A stretch of 64,000 bases of DNA from Fragum whitleyi (taxonomy: Eukaryota; Mollusca; Bivalvia; Cardiida; Cardiidae), in contig OX411544.1 of NCBI GenBank assembly GCA_948146395.1, positions 95,405,232 through 95,469,231 on the forward strand. Direction: 5' to 3'. The translations under genes and the position numbers were made by a program. The notes beneath the pieces were generated by a model. That model ran no database searches. It saw only the letters and a program-made list of their open reading frames with translations, and had not been told where the DNA came from. Positions within the stretch are counted from its first letter, which is position 1. Every line of letters starts with the position of its first letter. Positions 11,421 through 23,000 of the stretch are shown piece after piece.

Positions 11421-11849
11421 CTTAAATTCTCGTCTAATCATATATGTAGATTCAAGCCTGTGGAGCAAATCAGCTGCTCAAGCAGCTCTAGTTTGTTTAA
11501 ATAATTTAAGTTCTTAGGTTATAGAATCATGATGATTTAACACATCCTAGGAAAGCTGAATTAAAATATTGCAACTGCAGCTTTTTTTATAACTGTAGTT
11601 ACAACAGCTATGCATCAAATAATGTGATACATTACACAACAGTTTCCTTTGTGTTAGAAAGCCATTAGAAACTCAAAAGTAATGGTACTTATAAAGAGTT
11701 TAATTTTTTTTGTAGGAATTCTAGAATTTTAACTGTCAATTTGTCTCAGAATAATGACTTAATCCATTGTTATATTAAAGCTATTAAAATATATCAAATA
11801 ACATCTCAACATGAAATTCGATGTCCCTAGTGGTTTCACTAGGCTGTGA

Positions 11850-12083
11850 TTAAGGTAGTGGACCTGTAATAGTTCCACAACAATTCGGACCACATATCCT
11901 TTCACAATGTTAACCGAGGTTTCCTAATGAAAATCAGAGGACCAATAATAGATAGCAACATTTTAGCTCTCATTATCTTTTACAATGTTGACCAAGGCGA
12001 ATAAGTAAGGAAACCTAGGTTAACTTTGTTAAAGTTCATTACTTCTGAAACGTTGAGGAACTATTACCGGTCCACTACCTTAA
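11850..12083. mobile_element. Palindromic MITE, TTAAGGTAGTGGACC family
   Basis: Ends TTAAGGTAGTGGACCTG and CCGGTCCACTACCTTAA. Inner arms carry AATGTTAACCGAGGTTTCC and its complement. TTAA flanks or terminates the element. Related copies are at 18651, 19080, 19266, 38825, 45565 and 48681. Confidence 0.82.
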
Positions 12084-13100
12084 GGAATAATAATACCAAT
12101 ATGGAATGACAGTGCTAGGAAATCTTTTCTACCAAGGTTCCTCCCAGTCCAAGAATTATTAGTCTTTGATTATTTTGTTGCCTCAAAAAACATGATTTAT
12201 TAAAACCCTTAAAACTGTCTTAGAATCTAGTTTGAGCATTTCAAAAAAAAAGAGAAAACATCTGTGCGTTATACATACTTTGGTATCAGCCCATGATTAC
12301 AAGTATGAATTTTCAAAAGGAGTCTTTGATAAAAAAAAAACTCAAATTGATTTTCATTAATTTGTTAGAACAATGCTTGTTTTCAAAGTCAAATAAATTG
12401 CAGATTATTTTCTTTAAATCATTTGAATATGCAGATGCACAGACTGACAAGACTGTTACCTTTGTGCTCATTCGAACTTGTTGGAAATGTCACACAGGCT
12501 CAAATGCTATTATGGGTGATTTACGGTCAAATTAAATAGAGGATAATTTCTTTATTTCAGATGAATTAGTTAATTTATCTTTCATTAAGCAAAAGCAAAA
12601 GCTATGTTTTCACAAGTGGCAAAACTACAAATAAGATATAGCTTTGGTTGTTCAATAATGGAATTTGATTGATCTTAAACAAATAATAAGTCATTAAACT
12701 ACTTCTTTAATGCAAACTAGGAGATAGTGTGACTGGTGTTGTGTGAAATTTTCTTGATAAGTCACCAAAAAAGGGGTCATGCAACAGTTACTGCTTTCTT
12801 TGTCTTATTTATATTTCTAACCGAACAAGTACAGTCTTTTCATTTGCAAATTAATCGTAAAGACATATGTAAAGCTAAAATAATGAACCAAATAGCACCA
12901 TATGGTAAAAAATGCCTGAAAATAGTTTTAAAAAACACATCAGGATAATTGATCCCTTATAATTTGTGGCAATATAAGACTGTTTTAGGTTGAAAGAGAT
13001 TTTCGACATAATAGAAAAGTCAGCACTAAAATACAATAGCACTGATCCAATTATTTTTTTATTTGATTGTTTGTGTAAATAATCCTCAAAAACATTCAGC
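12084..13100. other. AT-rich non-coding stretch, nothing recognised
   Basis: No exon or repeat family could be assigned. The open frames at 12293-12535 and 12736-12948 are short, without recognisable domains or splice-site context. Confidence 0.45.
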
Positions 13101-13378
13101 CCCCGTCATAGTGCAGTTGATAGCTTGTCAGACTGTCAATCTAGAGGTCCCGGGTTTGATCCCCGACGGCAAAACTCATTCTTTCCGACTAGTTGTCTCT
13201 TACCAATGGGTCGATAATCATAGACCTGTGTGATATAGCAGCTGGAGGCTAGGGAAGCATGTGATGGTTGCACTGGTGAGAGAAATACCAGAAATCCATT
13301 GTGAGGTGCTCCAGCTACTACAATATAAATGAAAAAATGTTGAAAGTGGCGTTTAACTCATTTCAATCAATCAATCAA
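13101..13378 (+). mobile_element. tRNA-derived SINE
   Basis: Full copy: head TAGTGCAGTTGATAGCTTG, box B GGGTTTGATCCCC, conserved body, and tail GTTGAAAGTGGCGTTTAAC with a CAATCAATCAATCAA repeat. Confidence 0.88.
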
Positions 13379-14160
13379 AACTATTCATTGAATTATATAA
13401 TGTCTTAAAGTATAATATTATAGTTATGAATTATATTTTTCATAGTTTTTAAGCAGAATATATCACTAAGAAAGAGTATATATCCTTTGAAGCTAAAATA
13501 AAGCTCTAAATATAGGATTAAGTACAGGTAATTTTAAATTCGTAATTTGTTTCAATTCTTGTTCAATTTGCAAATAAAAAAGTTTTTGTGAATCATGTAT
13601 ATTGACATTGATATGTAAATGCTTTTTATGCTAAGATTGTTGATTTAAGTCATAAAACAGTTTAATCACAGAATGAGAAAAAGGAAAAAAATATTTAAGA
13701 GAAAGACAATAGACAAAAGTTTTCAAAATCATAGAAAAAGTAAAATTCATAAAACATACCCAATCTTTTTCCACTGAATTTTCTTCTTAATCACAATATT
13801 CACAATGTTGATTTGGTTACAGTTGTCTCATTTCTTTCGCTAACAAAATATTCCAAGCACTTTTTCTTGAAAAAATAGATATAATTTATTGACCATCAAA
13901 CATGACCTTATGACTGCTGCACACAAATAAGGAGAGATTGCCATCCTTACCAATACTTCAGTCCTTTTATATAACATCCCCTAATACATCACAGAGGCTC
14001 AGGGCTAATTGGATTTTGTAATGAAAAAGTTTTTCTATGACATTTCTGAGAACTTCTGATGCACCAAGTATAGACTCTGCATTATAGAAAATGTAAACAA
14101 ATAGGTTTTCAATACAAAATTATTGCATTTCAATACTTGTTCACTTTGTATTATTTATAT
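13379..14160. other. AT-rich non-coding stretch, nothing recognised
   Basis: No exon, RNA gene or assignable repeat found on either strand. Confidence 0.45.
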
Positions 14161-14387
14161 TTAACCCTTTGCTGTTTAATCCCTGCTTTTTACGTGCCTG
14201 TGATTTTTTGATTGAGAAAATATTGTGAAAAAAGAAGAAATTGCTTCTGACAAGCATTTTCTTCTTTATCCACACTATTTTCTACCCTACTGAATGGTTG
14301 TTTTTCAAATTAAATCCACTTTAAATTATATCTGCAAAACCTTTGAATTTGGACAGGTCCAAAATTTTGTAAAACAGAAAGGGTTAA
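14161..14387 (+). mobile_element. TTAA MITE, family B (piggyBac-like)
   Basis: Ends TTAACCCTTTGCTGTTTAAT and ACAGAAAGGGTTAA. An internal palindrome, GAAGAAATTGCTTCTG with its partner, forms a hairpin in the middle. Other copies lie at 14776, 30212, 31506 and 31896. Confidence 0.82.
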
Positions 14388-14631
14388 TCATTTACATTCT
14401 AGATATATGAAGTATTGGCTTGTACTTGAACATGCAGTGAAGCTGCAGTGGTACAGTGGTATCGAGCCAGACTATCATTTAATAGGTTCTAGGTTCAATC
14501 CCCGTCTGCCACACTCATCCTCGTTGACTATTTGTCTCCCACCAATGGGTCTATAATAGTAGACCTATGTGGGATAGCAGCTTGAGGCTACCAGAGGATG
14601 TAATGGTTGCACTGGTGTGAGAAATACCAGG

Positions 14632-15103
14632 GCCCAAGGTTAAAAAACTTTTCTAAGACTCAACTGAGAATTTTCTCAAATTTTGAATTTAAATAAATGA
14701 ATGAAAAAAAGAAAGATAATATTAATAAGTTGTTATCTATAACAACATATTAATATCATCTTTTATGTGAATACCTTAACCCTTTGTTGTTTAATCCCTG
14801 CTTTTTACGTGCCTGTGATTTTATGATTGGGAAAACATTGTGAAAAAAGAAGAAATTGCTTCTGACAAGCAATTTCTTCTTTTTCCACACTATTTTCTAC
14901 CCTACTCAGTGTTTATTTTTCAAATTAAATCCACTTTAAATTTTCGTCTGCAAAACCTTTGAATATGGACAGGTCCAAAATTTTGTAAAACAGGAAAGGG
15001 TTAAAATGAGTATTAAACAGAAGTATGGCTTTAATCTCGAATTGAAATTTGAGAAAATTTTTAATTGAGAATGAGGAAGGTTCTATACAACCTTGGGCTC
15101 TGG
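14632..15103. mobile_element. Palindromic MITE, GGCCCAAGGTT family, interrupted
   Basis: Left GGCCCAAGGTTAAAAAACTT; right TATACAACCTTGGGCTC. Inner arms: GAGAATTTTCTCAAATTT and AAATTTGAGAAAATTTT. The element is split by the TTAA MITE at 14776. The uninterrupted equivalent of its right half is at 29950-30114. Confidence 0.75.
14776..15004 (+). mobile_element. TTAA MITE, family B, innermost of a triple nest
   Basis: TTAA at 14776-14779 and 15001-15004. Flanks ATGTGAATACC and AATGAGTA match an empty site at 30010-30030 that holds a single TTAA, which confirms TTAA target duplication. Confidence 0.88.
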
Positions 15104-15409
15104 AGTCCATTTCTAGTTGCTCTAATCAACAGAATATAACTGCAAAATTGTTAAAAGCAGCCTCAAACCCAATGCAAACAAATAAAACAAATTGAACATG
15201 CTGTGTCTACATTTATAATAGTTCTACACACATTCTGGTTTTATGTATCATTAAAATGATCCTTGAACACCTGGGTTCTTCTTAAATAATGGCTTTTCTG
15301 CTTCACTTTTTAATTCTATTGCACCCTGATCATTCTTGTTTTGGTAAGAGGTAAAGATAGGGATAAGCATACTCATAATGACGGAAGTGAAAAACTTTTT
15401 TGAGCATAT

Positions 15410-15853
15410 ACAGTAAACAACATCGTGAAATTGACAAGGTGAATGATTTTGGAATGATTTAGGAATGAAATTGAATGAGTGTGTGGAGCGACTTTTGAGC
15501 GAAATTAATGGGAGGTTATTTTAATTTAATTCGCAAATTTTGTTCAGGGTGAACAAAATTTGCGATATTAATTACTTCCCTTTAATAAAAAAGACATACA
15601 AGTTGTGTATATAGCTTCCTATTCCTTCAGTAACCTATGAGACCCTAACAATTTGAATTATGTCAGAGAAATCGAGATTTTTCTCTATCTAGATTTATTT
15701 TGAATGACGTTGTTGATTCTCTGTTTTTCAATGGGTTTGAGCATTTTTGAATGGTTTGAGTGAATGTTTGGAATGAGTGGATGGAGAGCTGAATAAGCGG
15801 ATTAGAATGGTTATGATTGATAAAAATGTCAATTTCACGATGTTATTTACTGT
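15410..15853. mobile_element. Palindromic MITE with ACAGTAAACAACATCG ends
   Basis: Left ACAGTAAACAACATCGTGAA; right TTCACGATGTTATTTACTGT. Similarity extends further (AATTGACA and TGTCAATT). A central hairpin sits at about 15526-15570 (CGCAAATTTTGTTC and GAACAAAATTTGCG). Confidence 0.78.
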
Positions 15854-15899
15854 TATTTTATTTTATCATATAATTGTATAGGCCCTTGCAACAGTTTTG

Positions 15900-15978
15900 T
15901 ACTGTTAGGTGTTCCAGCCGCCGCTGCTATATAACTGAAAAAATGTTGAAAGTGGCCTAAAACCCAAGTCAGACAAAA
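15900..15978 (+). repeat. SINE 3' fragment
   Basis: Only the SINE tail remains: GTTAGGTGTTCCAGCCGCC, then ATGTTGAAAGTGGCCTAAAAC. Confidence 0.7.
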
Positions 15979-16194
15979 ATTGCACAAAGTACTTGTTATG
16001 TGCAGTTTGATATTAGTCATAACTTTATTTTTGATTGTAAATCCTGATTTTAGATTTTAGACTGGCTTTACCCCCTCTGATCTTTACTTCTGGTTTGATC
16101 ATTCTCAAAAATTAAGATTTTTCAGCCATTATTTACTGCAAAAATATAAATCTAAAGATAGTGCTGAATGTTTCCGCCCTAGTTTTTCTTACAC

Positions 16195-16462
16195 TATATC
16201 TGCCTTGTTACATACCCGAATGCACAAGATGCTGTTTATTTAAAAGTCCCAGGTGTGATCCCCAACAGTATGACTGGTCCTTTCTGATAAATGGGTTGAT
16301 TATCATGGACCTATTTGGGATAGCAGCAGAAGGCAACAAAAGGATTTAATGTCAGTACTTGTGTGAGAAATACCAGGAATTCATTGTTAGGTGCTCTAGC
16401 CTCCATGATATGATGGATACATTGTTAAAAATGTTAAAGAAAACCCCAATCAAACAAATAAA
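16195..16462 (+). mobile_element. Degenerate tRNA-derived SINE
   Basis: Box B-like GGTGTGATCCCC near 16252, conserved body (GAGAAATACCAGGAATTC), and tail CCCCAATCAAACAAATAAAA. The head is decayed. Confidence 0.75.
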
Positions 16463-16560
16463 ACCCCAGTATTATATCCAAATATAAATTCTTTTCTATG
16501 AAGTAATTCTTCAAGATGTTCAGATTAGAGATTGTGATGATTATACATCAAGGTTTCTGA

Positions 16561-16850
16561 GCTGCCCTCACAGCCCATGTTAGTGTGCCAGACTATCATT
16601 CAAAAGGTACTGGGTTCTAGTCCTGACATCGGCACTCATCTGTTCCGATTATTTGTCTTTCATCAATGGGTTGATAATTGTAGACCTACGTTGGATAGCA
16701 GCCGTAGGCTAGGAAATGATGTAATGGTAGTACTGGTGTGAGAAATAGCGGGAATCCATTGTTAGGTGCTCCGGCTACCATGATATAACTGAAGGATTTT
16801 TCAAAGCAGTCTAAAAACCCCATTTACACAAACAAAACAAAATAAGGTGC
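16561..16850 (+). mobile_element. tRNA-derived SINE
   Basis: Head CACAGCCCATGTTAGTGTG, box B GGGTTCTAGTCC, conserved body with GTGTGAGAAATAGCGGGAAT, and an A-rich ACAAACAAAACAAAAT tail. Confidence 0.82.
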
Positions 16851-17128
16851 TATATAGAATTTCTGATGTTACAAAGGTTACAAGTGACTTCAAAGAATAT
16901 TTATGGCAAATTTCCTGCAACCTTTTTTATTGCAAATTAAGTAATCTTGATTTATTGGATAAAAATCAATGCACCACAATTACAACATCTAATGGTTGTT
17001 GTTGATCTTAAGCTATAAAATAGTTTATAAGTCACATTTGAAAAACAAAACAGCGAAAATGAAAAATGATATCCCCTTTTTGAGGATCTTTAAGAAAAAT
17101 AAATCTTTTGTCCAGTTTTATATATTAG

Positions 17129-17182
17129 GTAGTGGACCCATAATGTTTCAGTGGTAATGAACTTTAACAGAGTCAGCTTATT
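17129..17182. repeat. Truncated TTAAGGTAGTGGACC-family MITE end
   Basis: TAGGTAGTGGACCCATAAT through GAACTTTAACAGAGTCAG. It is cut off where a TTATTATCCCCCCGCC modular repeat begins. Confidence 0.6.
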
Positions 17183-17345
17183 ATTATCCCCCCGCCATTC
17201 CGTAAAGGGGATATAGTAATGGTCTGTGTCCGTCATTCTGTCACAAAATTTGTGCAGAGCATATCTGCTAAAGTATAAAAACTATTAACTTGCGCTGAGC
17301 CAGTTGTTGTATGGATCGTTAAGTCTACATGTGAATGCTTGTTCA
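17182..17345 (+). repeat. Modular repeat (TATCCCCCGCC type), short copy
   Basis: Start TTATCCCCCCGCCATTCCG, arm GGGGATATAGTAATGG, CCGTCATTCTGTC tract, and a monomer start CATATCTGCTAAAGTAT. The full version is at 53612-54594; the rightward limit here is unclear. Confidence 0.55.
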
Positions 17346-17854
17346 CGTTTTTGATCATCTACCAAGTGTCAAATAGTTCTGTAACTGTGAATTATTCTCA
17401 CACATTTTGTAATTTCTATAAAAAATTAATGCCAAGCACCGAAAAACCATTTCCATGTTGAATGACGTCATGGATAACAGAGTGTGAATTAGCTTTTTTG
17501 GAGTAGATAAAACTGGTTGAATAACATTTGGAAACGCATCAAACACTATTGTACACCCACGTCATGAAATGGGGAAAGGTAATTCAGATCAGTTACCTTT
17601 GTGTCCATGTGTGAGTGTGTATGAGTGGGAGCAGAAAATGGAACATTAGTTAGCTTTAATGATTTAAACTGTATTTAAAATATCTTTTTCTGGATGCATG
17701 CCCCCAAGTTAAAATGGTCAACACCGAAAGTTCAGTGACAAACATGACCTTGTCTTTAGCCTATTTTCTATGTTTGCTGATGGTTTGCAAAACAAAGGGG
17801 ACAACTCTGGTAATATCAAAATCATTTTATGTTTGCCCCTACATGTAGATATTA

Positions 17855-18270
17855 ACCATTGAAAGTCTTTCTGTTGATAGGTCTGTCCATCCTTCTGCCA
17901 TCCATCTTTCTGTCTGTCTGGGATACTTTATAAAAAACTTGTCAATTACTTTAAGCCTGTACAATACCAATATCAGCATGATAGATCTTGTCTAAACACA
18001 CCTGAAGATACCAAGATCAAGGTCTTATGACAAGGTCATGGATCCGTCCCATTTCGAGAGTATTTGTGTTGCAGCATCCCAAAAAAGAAATAATCCGTTA
18101 AGGACAATGCGCAACATTTTTTGTGCATGGAGCTTTTCAAAAAAAATGGCGCTTCAAACTTGCACTTATCTTGAAGCATTTTTGTAAGAGTTATCCCCCT
18201 TTTTCACATTAGATTGTTTGCATTATTCAGCACCTTCAGCTGTTGTACCTGTAGGCAGTGCTCTTGTTTT
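17855..18270 (+). repeat. Degenerate modular repeats with GTCTGTCC tracts
   Basis: A CTGTCCATCCTTCTGCC tract followed by the AGCCTGTACAATACC and GGTCATGGATCC signatures of the ATGCCCCC-type repeats. It ends with CACCTTCAGCTG..GTAGGCAGTGCTCTTGTTT, the terminus seen at 34504 and 50202. Confidence 0.5.
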
Positions 18271-18295
18271 GAAAATATATTTTTCTAGTTCAATC

Positions 18296-18390
18296 AGGAA
18301 AATCAGGTGGTATAGACTAAGATCAGTCTGCACATTATTGCAGGCTGATCTTTATCAATACTTCCTGCAAAAGGAAGAATATTCTGGGTT
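18296..18390 (-). repeat. Fragment of family A TTAA MITE
   Basis: Contains GGTGGTATAGACTAAGATC, GTCTGCACATTATTGCAGG and GGAAGAATATTCTGGGTT, the internal hairpin arms of family A. Both terminal repeats are missing. Confidence 0.55.
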
Positions 18391-18650
18391 ATTTGCTGGT
18401 ACATTGACAGAGACATTTTCTTTATATAAAAGTGTTTAGAGACCAGATTAAAAACCTTATAAATGGACTGTCTAATTAAGGCTGTTTGCATGTTTAGCTA
18501 AGGAAATATTCATTTTCATCATGAGCCATATTGTTACTGTCCTTTAATGGCCGTCAAGTTCAAGAACAGTTTACAGAGCCTTCATCACGTTTACTTTAGT
18601 CATTAGAGCCCATTATCAATCATATATCCATGAAGTCCATGATATAAGGT

Positions 18651-18838
18651 TTAAGGTGGTGGATCCATGATAGTTCCACAATATTTTGGAACTCGTGATC
18701 TTTCACAATGTTAACTGAGGTTTCCTAATGAAATATTTCTGAAATCTTGGGGTTAAGGCTGTGAAAGTTCATGACTTCCTAAGCATCTCAAAAGCATTGC
18801 GGAACAAATATGGGTCCACTACTTTTAACAGATTTCTG
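18651..18838. mobile_element. Palindromic MITE, TTAAGGTAGTGGACC family
   Basis: TTAAGGTGGTGGATCC at the left, GGGTCCACTACTTTTAA at the right, inner ATGTTAACTGAGGTTTCC. Confidence 0.75.
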
Positions 18839-19079
18839 TTGAGCATATTTGTGGTGAGCAAGACATAGTGTTATCATAGCATCATAACGTTCTGCTCCTC
18901 GATCCCCCCCCATTAAGTGCTAAGTGGGGAATATAATAATGAGATTAAATTTTCTTTTAAATCTTTTTAAAGCTGCATCTTTAACTTCCTTGGAATTAGT
19001 CCAGTCTTAACTTTTGCCAGCTGGTATTAGTATTTTAAAAGAAAAGTAATCATCTTGTGCAATATTCTGTTGAAAGTGT

Positions 19080-19407
19080 CAAAGGTTGTGGACCCATAAT
19101 AGTTTGGCATTATTTTGGACCACATGTTCTTTCATTATGTAGACTGAGGTTCCTAATGAAAATCATTAGGAAACTTCTGTTAACACTGTTAAAAGTCCAC
19201 GACATCCAAAATATTGCAGAACTATTATGGGTCCTCTACTGTAAGTGAAAGTGCTCATTACAATATTTAGAAAAAATTCGGACCACATGTTCTTTAATAA
19301 TGGTAACTGAGGTTTCCTAATGAAAATCATTAGGAAACCTTGGTTAACACTGTTAAAGTTCATGACTTTTGAAACATTGCAGAACTATTATGGGTCCACT
19401 TCCTTAA
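19080..19407. mobile_element. Two adjacent TTAAGGTAGTGGACC-family MITEs
   Basis: The first copy spans about 19080-19244. A left-truncated second copy spans 19266-19407, with GAAAATCATTAGGAAACC at its palindrome centre and GGGTCCACTTCCTTAA at its end. They share short spacer sequence (AAGTGCTCATTA), so a local duplication is likely. Confidence 0.75.
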
Positions 19408-19534
19408 GAGAAAGTGCTCATTAAAACACTCAGATATTCAGAAAATGTTATTAACAAATGTACAACCTAGTTAGTATAAACAACCTTTGCAGACTGATCT
19501 TATTTATAAATTTCTGCAGTTTGAAGATTTCCTT

Positions 19535-19797
19535 TTCTCATGAGCGCAGTTGGTAGCGCATCGGACTGTCAATCTAGAGATCCTGGGTTCGATCTCATTC
19601 TTTCCGACTATTTGTCTCTCACCAATGGGTTGATAATCGTAGACCTATGTGAGATAGCAGCTGGAGGCTAGGAAAGAATGTGCTGGTTGAACTGGTGAGA
19701 GAAATACCAGGAACCCATTGTTATGTGCTCCAGTTTCCGCGATATAACTGAAATAATGTTGAAAGCAGCGTTAAACTCCATTCACTCAATCAACCTT
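19535..19797 (+). mobile_element. tRNA-derived SINE immediately upstream of the SH3 exon
   Basis: Well-preserved head (GAGCGCAGTTGGTAGCGC, box B GGGTTCGATCTC), full body, and tail GTTGAAAGCAGCGTTAAAC plus CACTCAATCAACC. It ends about 50 bp before the acceptor of the exon at 19848. Confidence 0.9.
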
Positions 19798-19847
19798 TTC
19801 TCATGATGCCTTCATGATGTTATGTTGATCTAAATGATTTCTTCCAG

Positions 19848-20085
19848 GTGATGACCTTGGTTCAGAAGACGAACAATGACTGGTGGCAAATACGCAAACA
19901 AGATGGCACCGAGGGATTCGTACCTGCAAACTATGTCAAGGAACATGAGCCTAAAATTATACAGAAGGTCGTCCAAAGACCTGTTAAGGTCGCTGAAAAG
20001 GTCAAGGTCAAAAAGACTGTGATGAAGAAAGAGGTCGTGAAACAGAAAACTGAGAAGCCAAGTACCTTACGCAGGGCACCATCTA
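19848..20085 (+). CDS. SPTBN5: Beta-heavy spectrin exon 1 of window: SH3 C-terminal half and basic linker
   Basis: Acceptor CTTCCAG at 19841-19847. It starts in phase 0 at VMTLVQKTNNDWWQ, so the preceding exon should encode the ALYDY half of the SH3. The WW pair and the VPANYV motif of the ligand groove are present. A Lys/Val-rich linker (KVKVKKTVMKKEVVKQ) and RRAPS follow. The donor at 20086 (GTAGGT) is chosen because the next exon needs a single leftover base; GTTACC at 20090 breaks the frame. GTACCT at 20062 is the in-phase alternative. Confidence 0.82.
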
Positions 20086-23000
20086 GTAGGTTACCATATA
20101 TCTTCTAATATGAGTACCCTCCCTAATAGTAGCTCATTCTACACTGTTTATTAAGTGAAACCCTATTTAAGTTTATTGAAATAACTATGATTTTTAGCTC
20201 CACTGGCTGAAAGCCACTGGGGCTATTGTCATGGCGTTGTGTCCGTCGTGCGTCCGTCCGTGCGTCCGTGTGTCCGTGTGTGCGGTCGTAAACTTTTTCT
20301 TTAAAAATCTTCTTCTCAGAAACTTCTGGATGGATTTCAACCAAACTTCACAGGAATGATCCTTGGGTGACCCTCTTTCAAAGTTGTTCAAGAAATTTTG
20401 ATCCAATGAAAAACATGGATTTAATGGGCGTGGCTAATTTCCAAATATGGTAAAAAGTGACTTTTCTCAGGTTCTAATTGATGGTTACCAATTAAATTTT
20501 ACATGAATGATCCTTGAGTGACCCTTTATCAGTCTACAAAATATTTTTGAAATCGGATGAAAATTATATATTTTATGGGCAGAGGTCATTTCTCTATATG
20601 TTATATAGTGGAAACTTTGAAAATCATTTTCTCAGAATCTAATGGATGGATATCAACCAAATTTTACATGAATGATCCTTGGGTGACCCTTTATCAGTCT
20701 ACAAAAAATTATTGAAATCAGATGAAAATTATGTATTTTATAGGCGGAGGTCATTTCTCTATATGTTATATAGTGGAAACTTTGAAAATCATTTTCTCAG
20801 AATCTAACTGATAGATATCAACCAAATTTAACATGAATGATTCTTGGGTGACCCTTTATTAGTCTACAAAAAATTATTGAAATCGGATGAAAAATATGTA
20901 TTTTATGGGCGGAGGTCATTTCTCTATATGTTATATAGTGGAAACTTTGAAAATGATTTTCTCAGAATCTAATTGATAGATATCAACCAAATTTCACATG
21001 AATGATCCTTGTGTGTTCCTTTATCAGTCTACCAAAGATTATTGCGATCGGATGAAAAATTTGTATTTTATGGGCGGAGGTCATTTCCACTATATGTTAT
21101 ATAGTGGAAACTTTGAAAATCATTTTCTCAGAATGTAACTGATGGATATCAATCAGTATGATCCTTGGGTGATCCATTATCATGCAGCCAAAAATTATTG
21201 TCATTGGATGAAAAATATGTCTTTCATGGGCGGAAGTCATTTCTCTATATTTTATAATGTTGGAGACTTTGAAAATCATTTCAACATCAGTAGAACCCAA
21301 AATATCTGAAAATCTAGTCAAAACTTAGATTTGCTATTACAAGAAATTCAAGCCTGTGGAGCGACACAAGCCATTCATGGCTTTCTAGTTAATTGTTTTG
21401 TTAGTCTTTTTTCTCTAATTTGAGGTGAATCAACCTAATATTAGAGGGACAAAGCAAAACTTGTCCAGATTGAATAAGGTTTTTAGTCTTACATTGAAAA
21501 ATGAACATATTGTTCGAATTTTGTTCCTCTTTATTTTCATACATCAGTCTGTCTATAATGAACCTGTCAGAAAAATGTTCTTACTTAAGGTATGATTACA
21601 CTTTCTATCAATGTGCATATATTTATGGTTTTATGTTTAAGGTCAAAGCCAGAATTGTTACTCTGGCAAAATTCTCCTGGAATTTAAAACTATTTGAGAC
21701 AAAATTCCTCTTTAAATTAGGCATTATAAGGTGTTTCTCATTGATTCACACCATTTTTAGGCAAAATCATTAGACAATGTCAAGGTCTTTTAATCCGTTC
21801 AAACTTAGATAAGAACTGATTTGTGGACATTTCTTTTTCCACAAATGTGTACTGTTAATGACCTAGTTAGGTTACTTAGTTTTGGTTAAATGAGAATTTT
21901 GAATATTGATCATAGTTTGGGACAGGTGATTCCTTAAGCAAGGTCCCACATCATGTTTAAACCTTGGCATGCTGAACCCGGAATATTCCTGCTTTGGCAG
22001 GAGGTATGGACAAAGATCAGCCTGCACATATGTGCAGCCTGATCTTAGTCTTTACCACCTGATATTGCTTTTAAGGCCAGAAAAGTTTCAAGATTGTATC
22101 TTCAAAATAAATAAAAGTGGCTTGCAATAAGTCCGGTACTTTCAGTACCTTGATTATAATGAAATTTTGCCAAGATTTTTATTCAGCATGACAAGGGTTA
22201 ACTATTTCTGTTTATTTCAATCATGTACTATTATCTGTTTTTCAGTGCGCTCCAAGTATAACCTTCATTTTGACAAAGACAATGTGGAATCTAGACAGCG
22301 TGGTCTTACACTCACTTTCAACAAATTACTCAAACTAGCACAGGTGAGTGGAGCTATATCCTCACATTGAACTTACTTATTTATGTCAACCAAACTTGGC
22401 TTGCTGTCAGGATGTAAAAATATTTGCAAATGGTTTATAAATGGTACCCTGTTTTGCATGTGAGTGCATATGTAAAACAGGGGATCATTTGAAAAATGCT
22501 TCACAATTTATTTCATCTTGAACACAAGATTGGCCAGCCTAGTGACACTAAATAATGTTTAGATGTGTTCAAATCAATTACCCTGTCTAAGCTTGGTAAT
22601 CTTGAAGAGAGTTTATTATTTAGCTAAAGAAAATCTAATAGGCTATCAGTCCTAGGACTTTTAGCTAAAATTCCAGCACCACCAAATTTCAACCAACATT
22701 TTATCAAGTCCTCATCCTTGTGATATAGATCATTTGTCCTCCTTCATCACTTGATGAATCTGAGTGGGTCGAGCAACTGTTGATAAATGAAATTTTTATG
22801 CTCCAGCCAAAAAATGGTAGCATAGGTAGTCTCTGGCTTTTACACATGTCCTTCCTTCTGTCCATTTGATACCTGTCTGTGACAGCTCTGTTTGGAATTT
22901 GACAGAAGCACTCATCCTTTCCAACTAGGATGTGATTGAAGTACTGCTTAGAGAAATACAGGAATCCATTGTTAGGTGCTCCAGCTGCAGCAATATAATT

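Larger units (their letters stand above)
14437..15188 (+). mobile_element. SINE carrying a MITE that itself carries a second MITE
   Basis: The SINE head and body (box B GGTTCAATCCCC near 14492, GTGTGAGAAATACCAGGG) run to 14631. The SINE tail (TTGCTCTAATCAACAG, ATAACTGCAAAATTGTT) resumes after about 15103. The insert is a palindromic GGCCCAAGGTT MITE, which is in turn interrupted at 14776-15004 by a family B TTAA MITE. Confidence 0.8.

Noticed and set aside
19535..19600. tRNA gene
   Set aside because: Box A and B are good, but the sequence runs straight into the SINE body shared with many other copies and does not close an acceptor stem.
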